Origin: Thiobacillus denitrificans
Lineage (GTDB): Bacteria; Pseudomonadota; Gammaproteobacteria; Burkholderiales; Thiobacillaceae
Length of the DNA: 64,000 nt
Reading direction: 5' to 3'
Assembly: GCF_001530125.1 (NCBI RefSeq)
Contig: NZ_LDUG01000019.1
Span: 156,415-220,414, forward strand
Shown here: piece after piece, positions 46,607 to 54,649 of the stretch
How the letters are laid out: every line of letters starts with the position of its first letter
Numbering within the stretch: the first letter of the stretch is position 1
Translations under genes and position numbers: made by a program
The notes under the pieces: generated by a model
Told to the model about the DNA's origin: nothing
The model's input: the letters and a program-made list of their open reading frames with translations, nothing else
Database searches by the model: none

Positions 46607-47650
46607 TCAACCTAGAAATGCGTCTTTGTTTTGTGCCATGTTGCGCGCCACGCCCGAGGCAATCACGTTGCGTTTTACCATGTCCTGCAGGCACTGGTCG
46701 AGTGTCTGCATCCCGATATTGCCGCCCGTCTGGATCGATGAATACATCTGCGCCACCTTGCCTTCGCGGATCAGGTTGCGGATGGCCGGGGTGCCGATCA
46801 TGATTTCATGCGCGGCGACGCGGCCGGTGCCATCCTTGGTTTTGAGCAGCGTCTGCGAGATCACTGCGCGCAGCGATTCGGACAGCATCGAGCGCACCAT
46901 TTCTTTTTCCGCTGCCGGAAAGACGTCAACCACGCGGTCGATGGTCTTGGCGGCAGACGAGGTGTGCAGCGTGCCGAACACCAGGTGGCCGGTTTCGGCG
47001 GCGGTGAGCGCGAGGCGAATGGTTTCGAGGTCGCGCAATTCGCCGACCAGGATGACGTCCGGGTCTTCGCGCAATGCCGAGCGCAGGGCGTTGCTGAACG
47101 ACAGCGTGTGCGGGCCGACTTCGCGCTGGTTGATCAGGCATTTCTTGCTCTGGTGCACGAATTCGATCGGGTCTTCGACCGTCAGAATGTGTGCGTACTG
47201 GTTTTCGTTGACGTAGTCCATCATCGCCGCCAGCGTAGTCGACTTGCCTGAACCGGTCGGCCCGGTCACCAGCACGATGCCGCGCGGCTGGTCGGAGATT
47301 TCCTTGAAGATGGGCGGGCAGTTGAGCTCTTCCAGCGACAGCACCTTCGACGGAATCGTGCGGAACACCGCGCCGGCGCCATACTGCTGATTGAAGGCGT
47401 TGACGCGGAAGCGCGCCAGCGAGGGGATTTCGAACGAGAAGTCGAGTTCCAGCGTCTCTTCGTATACCTTGCGCTGGCTGTCGTTCATGATGTCGTACAC
47501 CATGCGGTGCACGTCCTTGTGCTCCATCGGCGGCAGGTTGATGCGGCGGATGTCGCCGTTGACCCGGATCATCGGCGGCAGGCTGGCCGACAGGTGCAGG
47601 TCGGAAGCCTTGTTTTTGACGGCAAAAGCCAGCAGTTCGGAAATATCCAC
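46607..47650 (-). CDS. pilT: Type IV pilus retraction ATPase PilT
   Basis: 347 residues. MDISELLAFAVKNKASDLHLSA is the standard N-terminus. Walker A is VTGPTGSGKSTTLAAMMDY, the Asp box TVEDPIEFVHQS, Walker B LVGELRDLETIRLALTAAETGH, and a C-terminal AIRNLIREGKVAQMYS is the AIRNLIRE motif required for retraction. It powers disassembly of type IV pili for twitching and DNA uptake. It is divergent from yggS, the common arrangement. Confidence 0.96.
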   Translation of the reverse strand: MDISELLAFAVKNKASDLHLSASLPPMIRVNGDIRRINLPPMEHKDVHRMVYDIMNDSQRKVYEETLELDFSFEIPSLARFRVNAFNQQYGAGAVFRTIPSKVLSLEELNCPPIFKEISDQPRGIVLVTGPTGSGKSTTLAAMMDYVNENQYAHILTVEDPIEFVHQSKKCLINQREVGPHTLSFSNALRSALREDPDVILVGELRDLETIRLALTAAETGHLVFGTLHTSSAAKTIDRVVDVFPAAEKEMVRSMLSESLRAVISQTLLKTKDGTGRVAAHEIMIGTPAIRNLIREGKVAQMYSSIQTGGNIGMQTLDQCLQDMVKRNVIASGVARNMAQNKDAFLG

Positions 47651-47689
47651 GCGCGCCTCGTTCTGTAATGGATGGGGTTTTGACAGATA

Positions 47690-48442
47690 ATGAACGCAAT
47701 GGATAACGGCCCGAATTTCCCCAAACTTGAGCCCGTCTCGCGTCCTTTAGCCGGCATGCCATGCGAGCGTTTGCGTGCCGTGCAGGCGCGGATCGCGCGC
47801 GCCGCCGCCGATGCGGGGCGCGACGCGGCAACGGTGCGCCTGCTGGCGGCGAGCAAAACCTTTGACGCCGAGGCGGTGCGTGCCATGGCGGCTTGCGGCC
47901 AGCATGAATTCGGCGAGAATTATCTGCGGGAGGCGCTGGACAAGCAGGCGGCCTTGCGCGACCTGCCGCTGGTGTGGCATTTCATCGGGCCGATCCAGGG
48001 CAACAAAACGCGGGCGATTGCCGAGCATTTCAGCTGGGTGCACAGCGTGGACCGGCTGAAGATAGCCGGGCGGCTGTCCGCGCAGCGTCCGGCCGGCTTG
48101 CTGCCGCTGCAGGTGTGCATCGAGCTCAATGTCAGCGGCGAGGCCAGCAAGGGCGGGGTGGCCGTGGCTGAACTGCCCGCGCTGGCGGAGGCCGTTTCGC
48201 AGCTGCCGGGCCTGCAGTTGCGTGGGCTGATGGCGATTCCCGCCCCGGCGACCGATGTGGCCACGCAGCGCGCCGCGTTCAGGCAGATGCATGAGGCATA
48301 CGAAGCGCTGATCGCGCGCGGCCATGCGCTCGATACCCTGTCGATGGGCATGTCGGCCGATCTGGAAGCGGCAATACTGGAAGGCGCGACCATCGTGCGA
48401 ATCGGCACAGCACTCTTTGGTGAGAGGACAAAACATGCATAA
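47690..48442 (+). CDS. yggS: YggS-family pyridoxal-phosphate homeostasis protein
   Basis: 250 residues. A TIM-barrel fold with the PLP lysine in VRLLAASKTFDAEAV (near 46), FGENYLREALDK, WHFIGPIQGNKTRAIAEHF and the C-terminal LSMGMSADLEAAILEGATIVRIG. It binds PLP without known catalysis and controls vitamin B6 and amino acid levels. An in-frame ATG at 47699 (MDNGP) is an alternative start. It overlaps proC. Confidence 0.93.
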   Translation: MNAMDNGPNFPKLEPVSRPLAGMPCERLRAVQARIARAAADAGRDAATVRLLAASKTFDAEAVRAMAACGQHEFGENYLREALDKQAALRDLPLVWHFIGPIQGNKTRAIAEHFSWVHSVDRLKIAGRLSAQRPAGLLPLQVCIELNVSGEASKGGVAVAELPALAEAVSQLPGLQLRGLMAIPAPATDVATQRAAFRQMHEAYEALIARGHALDTLSMGMSADLEAAILEGATIVRIGTALFGERTKHA

Positions 48443-49250
48443 AGTGAGCTTCATCGGCGGCGGCAACATGGCTGGCGCCATCATCGGCGGCCTGATTGCC
48501 AGCGGCACCCAGCCCACCGACATCGAGGTGGTTGAAATCAATGCGGATGCACGCGGGCAGCTGGCTGCGCGCTTCGGTGTGGTGACGCATTCGGATCTGT
48601 CGCAGGCGCGGCTGCATGCCCTGATCGTGTTGGCGGTGAAGCCGCAAAGCCTGCCCGAGGTGGCGGCCTCGCTGGCACCGCGTCTTGCCGGCCATCTGGT
48701 GGTATCGATCGCCGCCGGGGTGCGGGTGGCCGATCTTGGCCGCTGGCTGGGCGGGTACACGCGGATCGTGCGCGCCATGCCCAACACCCCGGCGCTGGTG
48801 CAGGCCGGGGTTGCCGGGCTGTTTGCGTCATCCGCGGTCAACCAGGATTCACGCTCGCAGGCCGAAGCGGTGCTGCGTGCCGTCGGCGGCGTGGTGTGGG
48901 TGGAGGATGAACCCCAGCTGGATGCGGTGACCGCGGTGTCGGGCAGCGGCCCGGCCTATGTGTTTTATTTTCTCGAGTCGCTGGAAGCCGCTGCGGTGGC
49001 GCAGGGGCTGGCGCCGGCCACCGCGCGCCAGCTGGCGCTGCAGACCTTTTTTGGCGCGGCCAAGCTGGCGCTGGAGTCGGGCGAGGAACCGGCTGTGCTG
49101 CGGCAGCGCGTCACCTCCAGGGGCGGCACCACCGAACGCGGCATTGCCGCGCTGGAAGCCGCAGCGGTCAAGCAGGCCATCGGCCAGGCGGTGGCGGCGG
49201 CCAGCCGCCGCAGCGCCGAACTCGGCGACGAACTGGGGCGCCTCGCATGA
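48435..49250 (+). CDS. proC: Pyrroline-5-carboxylate reductase
   Basis: 271 residues from ATG 48435, which overlaps yggS. The NAD(P)-binding N-terminus is VSFIGGGNMAGAIIGGL. The C-terminal signature is AVTAVSGSGPAYVFYFLESL and VTSRGGTTERGIAALE. It reduces pyrroline 5-carboxylate to proline and complements proA in this window. It overlaps yggT by 4 bases. Confidence 0.95.
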   Translation: MHKVSFIGGGNMAGAIIGGLIASGTQPTDIEVVEINADARGQLAARFGVVTHSDLSQARLHALIVLAVKPQSLPEVAASLAPRLAGHLVVSIAAGVRVADLGRWLGGYTRIVRAMPNTPALVQAGVAGLFASSAVNQDSRSQAEAVLRAVGGVVWVEDEPQLDAVTAVSGSGPAYVFYFLESLEAAAVAQGLAPATARQLALQTFFGAAKLALESGEEPAVLRQRVTSRGGTTERGIAALEAAAVKQAIGQAVAAASRRSAELGDELGRLA

Positions 49251-49822
49251 TCGAAGCCGCACTGAAATTCCTCATCCAGACGCTGGGCAACCTGTTTGTC
49301 ATCGCGGTGCTGCTGCGCTTCATGATGCAGTTGTTCCGGGTGCCGTTTCGCAACCCGTTCGCCCAGTTTATCGTCGCCATCACTGATTTTGCGGTGAAGC
49401 CGTTGCGCCGGGTGGTGCCGGGCCTGTGGGGCCTCGACTGGGCGTGCCTGGTGCTCGCCTGGCTGGTCGAACTGCTGGTGGTGACCGCCGGCTACTGGCT
49501 GGATGGTTTTCCGTTCGCGCTGGCGGGCGGCAAGGTGTGGCCGGTGATGTTGGGCCTGGCGGCAGTGAAGCTGTTGAGCCTGACGGTTTACCTGATCATC
49601 GGCCTGACCCTGATACGGGCGGTGCTGTCGTGGGTCAATTCCGATACGCCGCTGATGCCGGTGGTGTATACCTTGACCGAACCCTTCCTGCGCCCGTTGC
49701 GGCGCATCGTCCCCATGGTCGCCAATATCGATTTGACGCCGCTGGTGCTATTCATCCTGTGCCAACTGGTGTTGATGGTGCCGGTGCTGGCGTTGCAGCG
49801 GGCGCTGCTTGGTTCCCTCTGA
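49247..49822 (+). CDS. yggT: YggT-family membrane protein
   Basis: 191 residues with two YggT units, each two membrane helices with an RxPFRNPxxxFI-type loop: FRVPFRNPFAQFIVAITDFA and LTEPFLRPLRRIVPMVANID. Family members (with YggS and YggU) are linked to envelope or division functions and osmotic tolerance; the mechanism is unknown. It overlaps proC (ATGA) and its end overlaps the TTG start of the broken yggU. Confidence 0.9.
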   Translation: MIEAALKFLIQTLGNLFVIAVLLRFMMQLFRVPFRNPFAQFIVAITDFAVKPLRRVVPGLWGLDWACLVLAWLVELLVVTAGYWLDGFPFALAGGKVWPVMLGLAAVKLLSLTVYLIIGLTLIRAVLSWVNSDTPLMPVVYTLTEPFLRPLRRIVPMVANIDLTPLVLFILCQLVLMVPVLALQRALLGSL

Positions 49823-50171
49823 ACCGCTAATCTGGGCGCGCCGAGACGACACCGACTGGCTGCTGGACCTACACGTGCTGCTGGGAGAAAAGGCCGCTGC
49901 GGAAGTAGAGAAACATGGCGGCAGACTGAAATTAAAGATTTCAGCGCCCCCGGTCGATAACAAGGCGAATGCGTATCTGCTGACCTGGCTGGCCGTGCAA
50001 CTGGGGGTGCCAAAGTCCGCGGTGCCCTAAAGGACTCCGATCCACCATGTGCCAAGGCATGTGTGGAGTCGTACGCGCCTGGTTCCCGGCGAAATTTTGC
50101 GGCAGAAGACCGTGGCGGTGTCGGGGATTGAGACCCCCTGGCTTGATATCGAGAAAATCAACAAAGCATGA
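49809..50171 (+). pseudogene. yggU: yggU (DUF167) interrupted by a palindromic repeat
   Basis: The N-terminal part (TTG 49809 to TAA 50028-50030) has the DUF167 core HGGRLKLKISAPPVDNKANA and LLTWLAVQLGVPKSAV. A 51-bp family A repeat (50025-50075) then brings a stop. After it the same frame resumes with the expected C-terminus RLVPGEILRQKTVAVSG and ends in a TGA that still overlaps the dynamin ATG (ATGA). Removing the 17 codons would restore a normal protein of about 100 residues. The remaining 73-residue product lacks the last strand and helix, so function is doubtful. Confidence 0.8.
50025..50075 (+). repeat. Family A palindromic repeat inserted in yggU
   Basis: 51 bp: CCCTAAAGGACTCCGATCCAC, an inner hairpin CATGTGCCAAGGCATGTG, then TGTGGAGTCGTACG. 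It begins with the same CCCTAAAGGA word as the copy at 36754. Inner stem ATGTGCC/GGCATGT is unlike any other copy but is fully paired. Confidence 0.85.
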
Positions 50172-52072
50172 GCATCCATCTGGAACAGGAAGTCGCCGAC
50201 TACAGCGCGCGGCGCATGCGGCTGGCAACCGCGATTACCGATTATGCCGACTGGCTCGACCGCCAGCACGGCATCGATGCTGAGCGCACCCTGCGGTTGG
50301 CCGATACCGCATCCGGCCTGCGCCAGGACAAGCTGGTGGTGGCCTTTGTTGCCGAATTTTCGCGCGGCAAGACCGAGCTCATCAACGCCTTGTTTTTTGC
50401 CGACCACGGCCAGCGCCTGCTGCCCTCCGACGCCGGCCGCACCACCATGTGCCCGACCGAGCTGTATGCCAGTGCGGACGAGCCGCCGAGTTTGCGCCTG
50501 CTGCCGATCGAAACCCGTCGCCGCGACGAATCGCTGGCACGCCTCAAGCATATGACGATCGAGTGGTGCCGGGTGCTGCTCGACCCCACCGATCCGCGCC
50601 AGCTGCAGGAAAGCCTGAAAAAGCTCACCGAAACCAAATCCATGGCAGCGGTGGATGCCATCGAGCTCGGTCTGTGGGACAGCGAGGACCCGAGCGAGCG
50701 TCACCAGCTACGCGACGACGGCACGGTGGAGGTGCCGGCCTGGCGCTATGGCATGGTCAACTATCCGCATCCGCTGTTGCAGGCCGGGTTGACGATACTG
50801 GACACCCCGGGACTCAACGCGCTGGGGGCCGAGCCCGAACTCACGCTGTCGGTCATCCCCAATGCGCATGCGGTGATGTATCTGCTGGCGACCGATACCG
50901 GGGTGACGCGCTCGGACCTGGAAATCTGGCAGAAACATGTGCATCGCCATGCCAATTATCACGTGGCGGTGCTGAACAAGATCGACATGCTGTGGGACGA
51001 ACTGAAGAGCGATGCCGAGGTGCAGGCCACTATCGAGCGTCAGGCCGAAGAAACCGCGCGCGTGCTGAAGCTGCCGCGCAGCCGGGTGTTCACCGTGTCG
51101 GCGCAGAAAGCGCTGGTGGCCACCATCCGTGGCGATGCCGCCTTGCGTGTGCGCTCCGGCATCGAGTCGCTGGAATACCTGCTGGCGCACCAGGTGATCC
51201 CGGCGCGGCGCGATATGCTCTATCACGCGGTCAGCCGCGAGGTGGTGTCGCTGCTCGACGAAAGCCGGGTGGACCTGTCCGCACGGCTCAAGCGCAGCAG
51301 CGACGAACTGATTCAGCTCAGCCAGCTGTCGGGCAAGAATCGTGAGCTGATCGAGCAGGCGCGCGCCAGCCTGCAGCAGGAAAAAGACAGTTACGACGCC
51401 ACGGCCGCCCAGTTCAGGGTGACCCGAAAAATGGTGCAGAAGCAGGGTGAACACCTGCTGTCGCAATTGTCGGATGACACGCTGAGCGTCATTTGCCAGG
51501 CCGGACGCGCGGTCATGGAATCCAGCCTGACCACGCGCGGACTCACCAGTGGCATCCGCCAGTTGAGCGAGCAGATGGTTGAGCGACTTCAGCATGCGAC
51601 CCGGCTGGCCGACAACGTGCTGGATGCGCTGGATCAGGCCTATACGCGGTTTCACCGCCAGCACAATCTGCCCAAAATGCAGGTGCCAAGACTCGATCTG
51701 GGCGCCTATCGCAACCGGTTGGAAGCGCTGACGCGCGAGACCGAAGCTTTCTGCAAGGATCCGGTCAATCTGATGCTGGAGAAGCGTTTCATGATCCGGC
51801 GTTTTTATGCCGGTCTGGCCGAAGAATCACGCAAGGCGTTCAACCTGGCGCGGGTGGAAGCCGAGCGCTGGCTGCGCATCGCACTCGATCCCATCATGAC
51901 GCGCATCCGCGAGCACAAGCAGTATCTCGACACGCGGCTGGCCAGCTTGCAGCGGATTCTGGAGAACATGGGCACGCTGCACAGCCGCATGGCGCAGGTC
52001 AAGCAGGAGATCGGCGCGCTGCGCCAAGACAAGCTGGAACTGGGACGGATTGCCGCGCAGCTTGTTGCCTAG
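50168..52072 (+). CDS. Bacterial dynamin-like GTPase
   Basis: 634 residues. The GTPase domain has a P-loop FVAEFSRGKTELINALFF (near 60), the G3 box LDTPGLNALG (near 213) and the G4 box LNKIDMLWD (near 267). The long helical C-terminal part (about 340-634) has coiled-coil stretches (ELIEQARASLQQEKDSYD). No clear membrane helix is seen. Dynamin-like proteins act on membranes, for remodelling, stress repair or phage defence. It is coupled to yggU (ATGA) in a yggS-proC-yggT-yggU operon, suggesting an envelope role. Its TAG stop is part of the MITE-like element. Confidence 0.85.
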   Translation: MSIHLEQEVADYSARRMRLATAITDYADWLDRQHGIDAERTLRLADTASGLRQDKLVVAFVAEFSRGKTELINALFFADHGQRLLPSDAGRTTMCPTELYASADEPPSLRLLPIETRRRDESLARLKHMTIEWCRVLLDPTDPRQLQESLKKLTETKSMAAVDAIELGLWDSEDPSERHQLRDDGTVEVPAWRYGMVNYPHPLLQAGLTILDTPGLNALGAEPELTLSVIPNAHAVMYLLATDTGVTRSDLEIWQKHVHRHANYHVAVLNKIDMLWDELKSDAEVQATIERQAEETARVLKLPRSRVFTVSAQKALVATIRGDAALRVRSGIESLEYLLAHQVIPARRDMLYHAVSREVVSLLDESRVDLSARLKRSSDELIQLSQLSGKNRELIEQARASLQQEKDSYDATAAQFRVTRKMVQKQGEHLLSQLSDDTLSVICQAGRAVMESSLTTRGLTSGIRQLSEQMVERLQHATRLADNVLDALDQAYTRFHRQHNLPKMQVPRLDLGAYRNRLEALTRETEAFCKDPVNLMLEKRFMIRRFYAGLAEESRKAFNLARVEAERWLRIALDPIMTRIREHKQYLDTRLASLQRILENMGTLHSRMAQVKQEIGALRQDKLELGRIAAQLVA

Positions 52073-52236
52073 CAGCCTGTCGGACTTGAAGAATCGAAGC
52101 GAAAATTCGGCTGGGTGAGGGCAGATTTTGACGATTTCGCCGGGCAATAGTCGTTCTATTGCCCAAGAAAGCGGCGAAATATGAACCGGGCAGGCGGATT
52201 TGCAGCCGATTTACTTCAAGTCCGACGGGCTGCTAG
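52069..52236. mobile_element. MITE-like element with 23-bp terminal inverted repeats and CTAG ends
   Basis: The left end CTAGCAGCCTGTCGGACTTG (52069 on) and the right end CAAGTCCGACGGGCTGCTAG (to 52236) are inverted repeats of 23 bp with one mismatch. The 168-bp element has inner hairpins: GGGCAATAG/CTATTGCCC at 52142-52164 and an ATTTCGCCG/CGGCGAAAT pair around it. It encodes no protein. The CTAG at both ends may be a target duplication. It supplies the stop codons of both convergent genes. Confidence 0.65.
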
Positions 52237-53957
52237 CTATTCAGCCGATTCAATAACAGTGCCGTCTTGTCCGGGTCGGTGTTTTTCAGCAGCCGTTGCG
52301 CCATCGGCGTCAACGCTTCCAGGTGAGATTTCAGGATTTGCTGCTTGACCTGCAGCAGGCTGGCCGGCTGCATCGAGAACGTCCGCAGTCCCAGCCCCAG
52401 CAGCAGTCGCGTCAACAGCGGATCGCCCGCCATTTCCCCGCATACCGAAACCGGCTTGCCTGCCTTGGCGCCGGCGCGCAGCGTGTACTGAATCAGGTTG
52501 AGCACTGCCGGATGCAGCGGGTCGTACAGATGCGACACGCTGTCGTCGGCACGGTCGATCGCCAGCGTGTACTGGATCAGGTCGTTGGTGCCGATCGACA
52601 GAAAGTCCAGCTGCTCGGCAAAGAAACCGGCTGAGAGCGCGGCGGCGGGCACCTCGATCATGCCGCCGAGCGGGATGCCTTCGTCGAATTTCAGGCCGTC
52701 CCTTCGCAGCGAGTCCTTGGCTTCGTCGATGCGCTGCAGGGTTTGCCGCAACTCCATGAAGCTCACCAGCATGGGGATGAGGATGCGCACCTGGCCATGG
52801 ATCGACGCCCGCAGGATCGCACGCAACTGGGTTTGAAACAGCCCCGGCTCAGCCAGGCACAGGCGGATCGCGCGCAGGCCCAGCGCCGGGTTGTCGGCCA
52901 CGTTGTGACCCCACGGCGCCTGCTTGTCGGCGCCCAGATCAAGCGTGCGGATGGTGACCGGTTTGCCATCCAGCGCCTCGGCCACCGCCTTGTAGGATTC
53001 GTACTGCTCGTCTTCGCTCGGCAGATCGCTGCGGTTGAGGAACAGGAACTCGCTGCGGAACAGGCCGACGCCGTGTGCGCCTGCGGCCTTCACCGCATCG
53101 ACGTCGCCGAGCAATTCGATGTTCGCCATCAGCTCGATCGGGGTGCCGTCGAGCGTCGATGATTTGCTGGTTTTCAGGCGCTTCAGCTTGTCGGTGTCGA
53201 TGCGCCACTGGTTTTGCCGCAGCCGGTATTCGGCCAGCACCGATTCGTCCGGGTTGACGATCACCACGCCGTCGCGGCCGTCGACGATCAAGAGGTCGTG
53301 GTCGCGGATCAGGCCGCGCGCATTGTGCAGCGCCATCACCGACGGCATCGCCATGCTGCGCGCCAGGATCGCGGTGTGCGAGGTGGCGCCGCCGAGGTCG
53401 GTGATGAAGGCGGCGAAATGCACGTTCTTGAACAGGACCATGTCGGCGGGCGACAGCTCGTGCGCGACCAGGATGCGTTCGACGCCGAAGTCGACATCCA
53501 GCGGCAGATGGCTGGGGTGGCCGGTCAGTGCCTTGAGCACGCGCTGCACCACTTGCACCACGTCCTCCTGGCGGCTACGCAGGTAGGCGTCGTCGATTTC
53601 CTCGAAGCGCGCGACCAGGGCTTCCATCTGCTGTGCCAGCGCCCATTCGGCGTTGCACTGAGTTTCGCGGATTAGGCGCTTGGGCTCCTCGGCGATCATC
53701 GAATCGCCGAGGAACATCAGGTGCATGTCGAGAAAGGCCGACAGCTCGGCCGGGGCATTGGCCGGGATATGGTTGCGCAGGGTTTCAAGCTCGGCACGGG
53801 TGGCGAGAATGGCCTCGTCGAAGCGCGCCAGTTCCTCCTTGATGTACTTGCGGTCGAGCATGTACTGCGGCACTTCGATCCGCGCGTTGGAGGTGAGATG
53901 CGCATAGCCGATGGCGATGCCGCCGGAGACGCCAATGCCGTGCAGGGAGAAGCTCAC
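52233..53957 (-). CDS. ptsI: PTS enzyme I
   Basis: 574 residues. The phospho-histidine is H194 in DLGGATSHTAILAR. The PEP-binding C-terminal barrel includes GVGLFRSEFLFLNR, DLGADKQAPW and the LSIGTNDLIQYTLA plus VCGEMAGDPLL motifs. It transfers phosphate from PEP to HPr. Sugar-specific PTS permeases are not in the window, so a regulatory phosphorelay is likely. The start overlaps ptsH by 4 bases. The last codons (NS-stop) abut the MITE-like element. Confidence 0.95.
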   Translation of the reverse strand: MSFSLHGIGVSGGIAIGYAHLTSNARIEVPQYMLDRKYIKEELARFDEAILATRAELETLRNHIPANAPAELSAFLDMHLMFLGDSMIAEEPKRLIRETQCNAEWALAQQMEALVARFEEIDDAYLRSRQEDVVQVVQRVLKALTGHPSHLPLDVDFGVERILVAHELSPADMVLFKNVHFAAFITDLGGATSHTAILARSMAMPSVMALHNARGLIRDHDLLIVDGRDGVVIVNPDESVLAEYRLRQNQWRIDTDKLKRLKTSKSSTLDGTPIELMANIELLGDVDAVKAAGAHGVGLFRSEFLFLNRSDLPSEDEQYESYKAVAEALDGKPVTIRTLDLGADKQAPWGHNVADNPALGLRAIRLCLAEPGLFQTQLRAILRASIHGQVRILIPMLVSFMELRQTLQRIDEAKDSLRRDGLKFDEGIPLGGMIEVPAAALSAGFFAEQLDFLSIGTNDLIQYTLAIDRADDSVSHLYDPLHPAVLNLIQYTLRAGAKAGKPVSVCGEMAGDPLLTRLLLGLGLRTFSMQPASLLQVKQQILKSHLEALTPMAQRLLKNTDPDKTALLLNRLNS

Positions 53958-54223
53958 AGCTCTTCTCCGAAGCCGCTGGAAATCAATCCGGCCAGTGTTT
54001 CCATCGCTTCCGCCTCGTCTTCGCCTTCGGTTTCCAGGGTGATGGTGCTGCCCTTGGCGGCGGCCAGCATCATCACGCCCATGATGCTTTTGGCGTTGAC
54101 GCGGCGGCCATTGCGCGACATGAACACACGGCTCTTGAAGCTGGACGCCAGCTGGGTCAGCCGGGCCGACGGGCGCGCGTGCAGCCCCAGCTTGTTGACG
54201 ATTTCAACGTCCCGTTGCTGCAT
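53954..54223 (-). CDS. ptsH: Phosphocarrier protein HPr
   Basis: 89 residues. The phospho-acceptor H15 is in NKLGLHARPSARL, and the regulatory serine site S46 is in VNAKSIMGVMMLAA, so HprK control is possible. HPr passes phosphate from EI to EIIA. It overlaps both neighbours (EIIA upstream, ptsI downstream). Confidence 0.95.
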   Translation of the reverse strand: MQQRDVEIVNKLGLHARPSARLTQLASSFKSRVFMSRNGRRVNAKSIMGVMMLAAAKGSTITLETEGEDEAEAMETLAGLISSGFGEEL

Positions 54224-54620
54224 GGCACATGGTCTCTGAAATATGCTTGATGCTGTTGCGCCCGCCTTCGACGATGCGCTCGACGAGTTGCGGCAGCGCC
54301 AGCGTGTCGCGGTAGTTCAGCGCCTTCAGCAGCATCGGCAGGTTGACGCCGGAGACGCCCTCGATGTGCGTTGGTTCGAGCAGCCGGCACAGCGTGTTGC
54401 TGGGGGTGGCGCCGTACATGTCGGTCAACACCAGGATGCCGTCGCCTTCGTCCAGCTCGGCCAGTCGGGCCTGCAAGGCCTCCTGCCGCTCGTCCGGGTC
54501 GGCGTGGCCGATGAAATCCAGCGTGGCGAGACCGCGCGGACGCTGTCCCAGCACGTGGGTGGCGCACTCGACCAGGCTGTCGGCGAGCGAGCCGTGGGCG
54601 ACGATGAGGATGCCTATCAT
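54204..54620 (-). CDS. PTS mannose/fructose-type EIIA
   Basis: 138 residues from ATG 54620. The phosphorylated His is H9 in MIGILIVAHGSLADSL. GDGILVLTDMYGATPSNTLCR and GVNLPMLLKALNYRD are typical of the EIIA-Man fold. No EIIB, EIIC or EIID partner is near. In beta- and alphaproteobacteria such a lone EIIA with HPr and EI acts in regulation. It overlaps ptsH by 20 bases. Confidence 0.92.
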   Translation of the reverse strand: MIGILIVAHGSLADSLVECATHVLGQRPRGLATLDFIGHADPDERQEALQARLAELDEGDGILVLTDMYGATPSNTLCRLLEPTHIEGVSGVNLPMLLKALNYRDTLALPQLVERIVEGGRNSIKHISETMCHAATGR

Positions 54621-54649
54621 TGATGGAGTATCAGACCAAAAACGACATT

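Noticed and set aside
50047-50283. ORF starting in the yggU repeat and running into the dynamin gene
   Set aside because: Its start lies in the inserted palindrome and its frame conflicts with the dynamin GTPase.
52073-52232. A structured RNA or tRNA gene in the dynamin-ptsI gap
   Set aside because: The fold is explained by terminal inverted repeats; no T-loop or CCA-like features of a tRNA are present.
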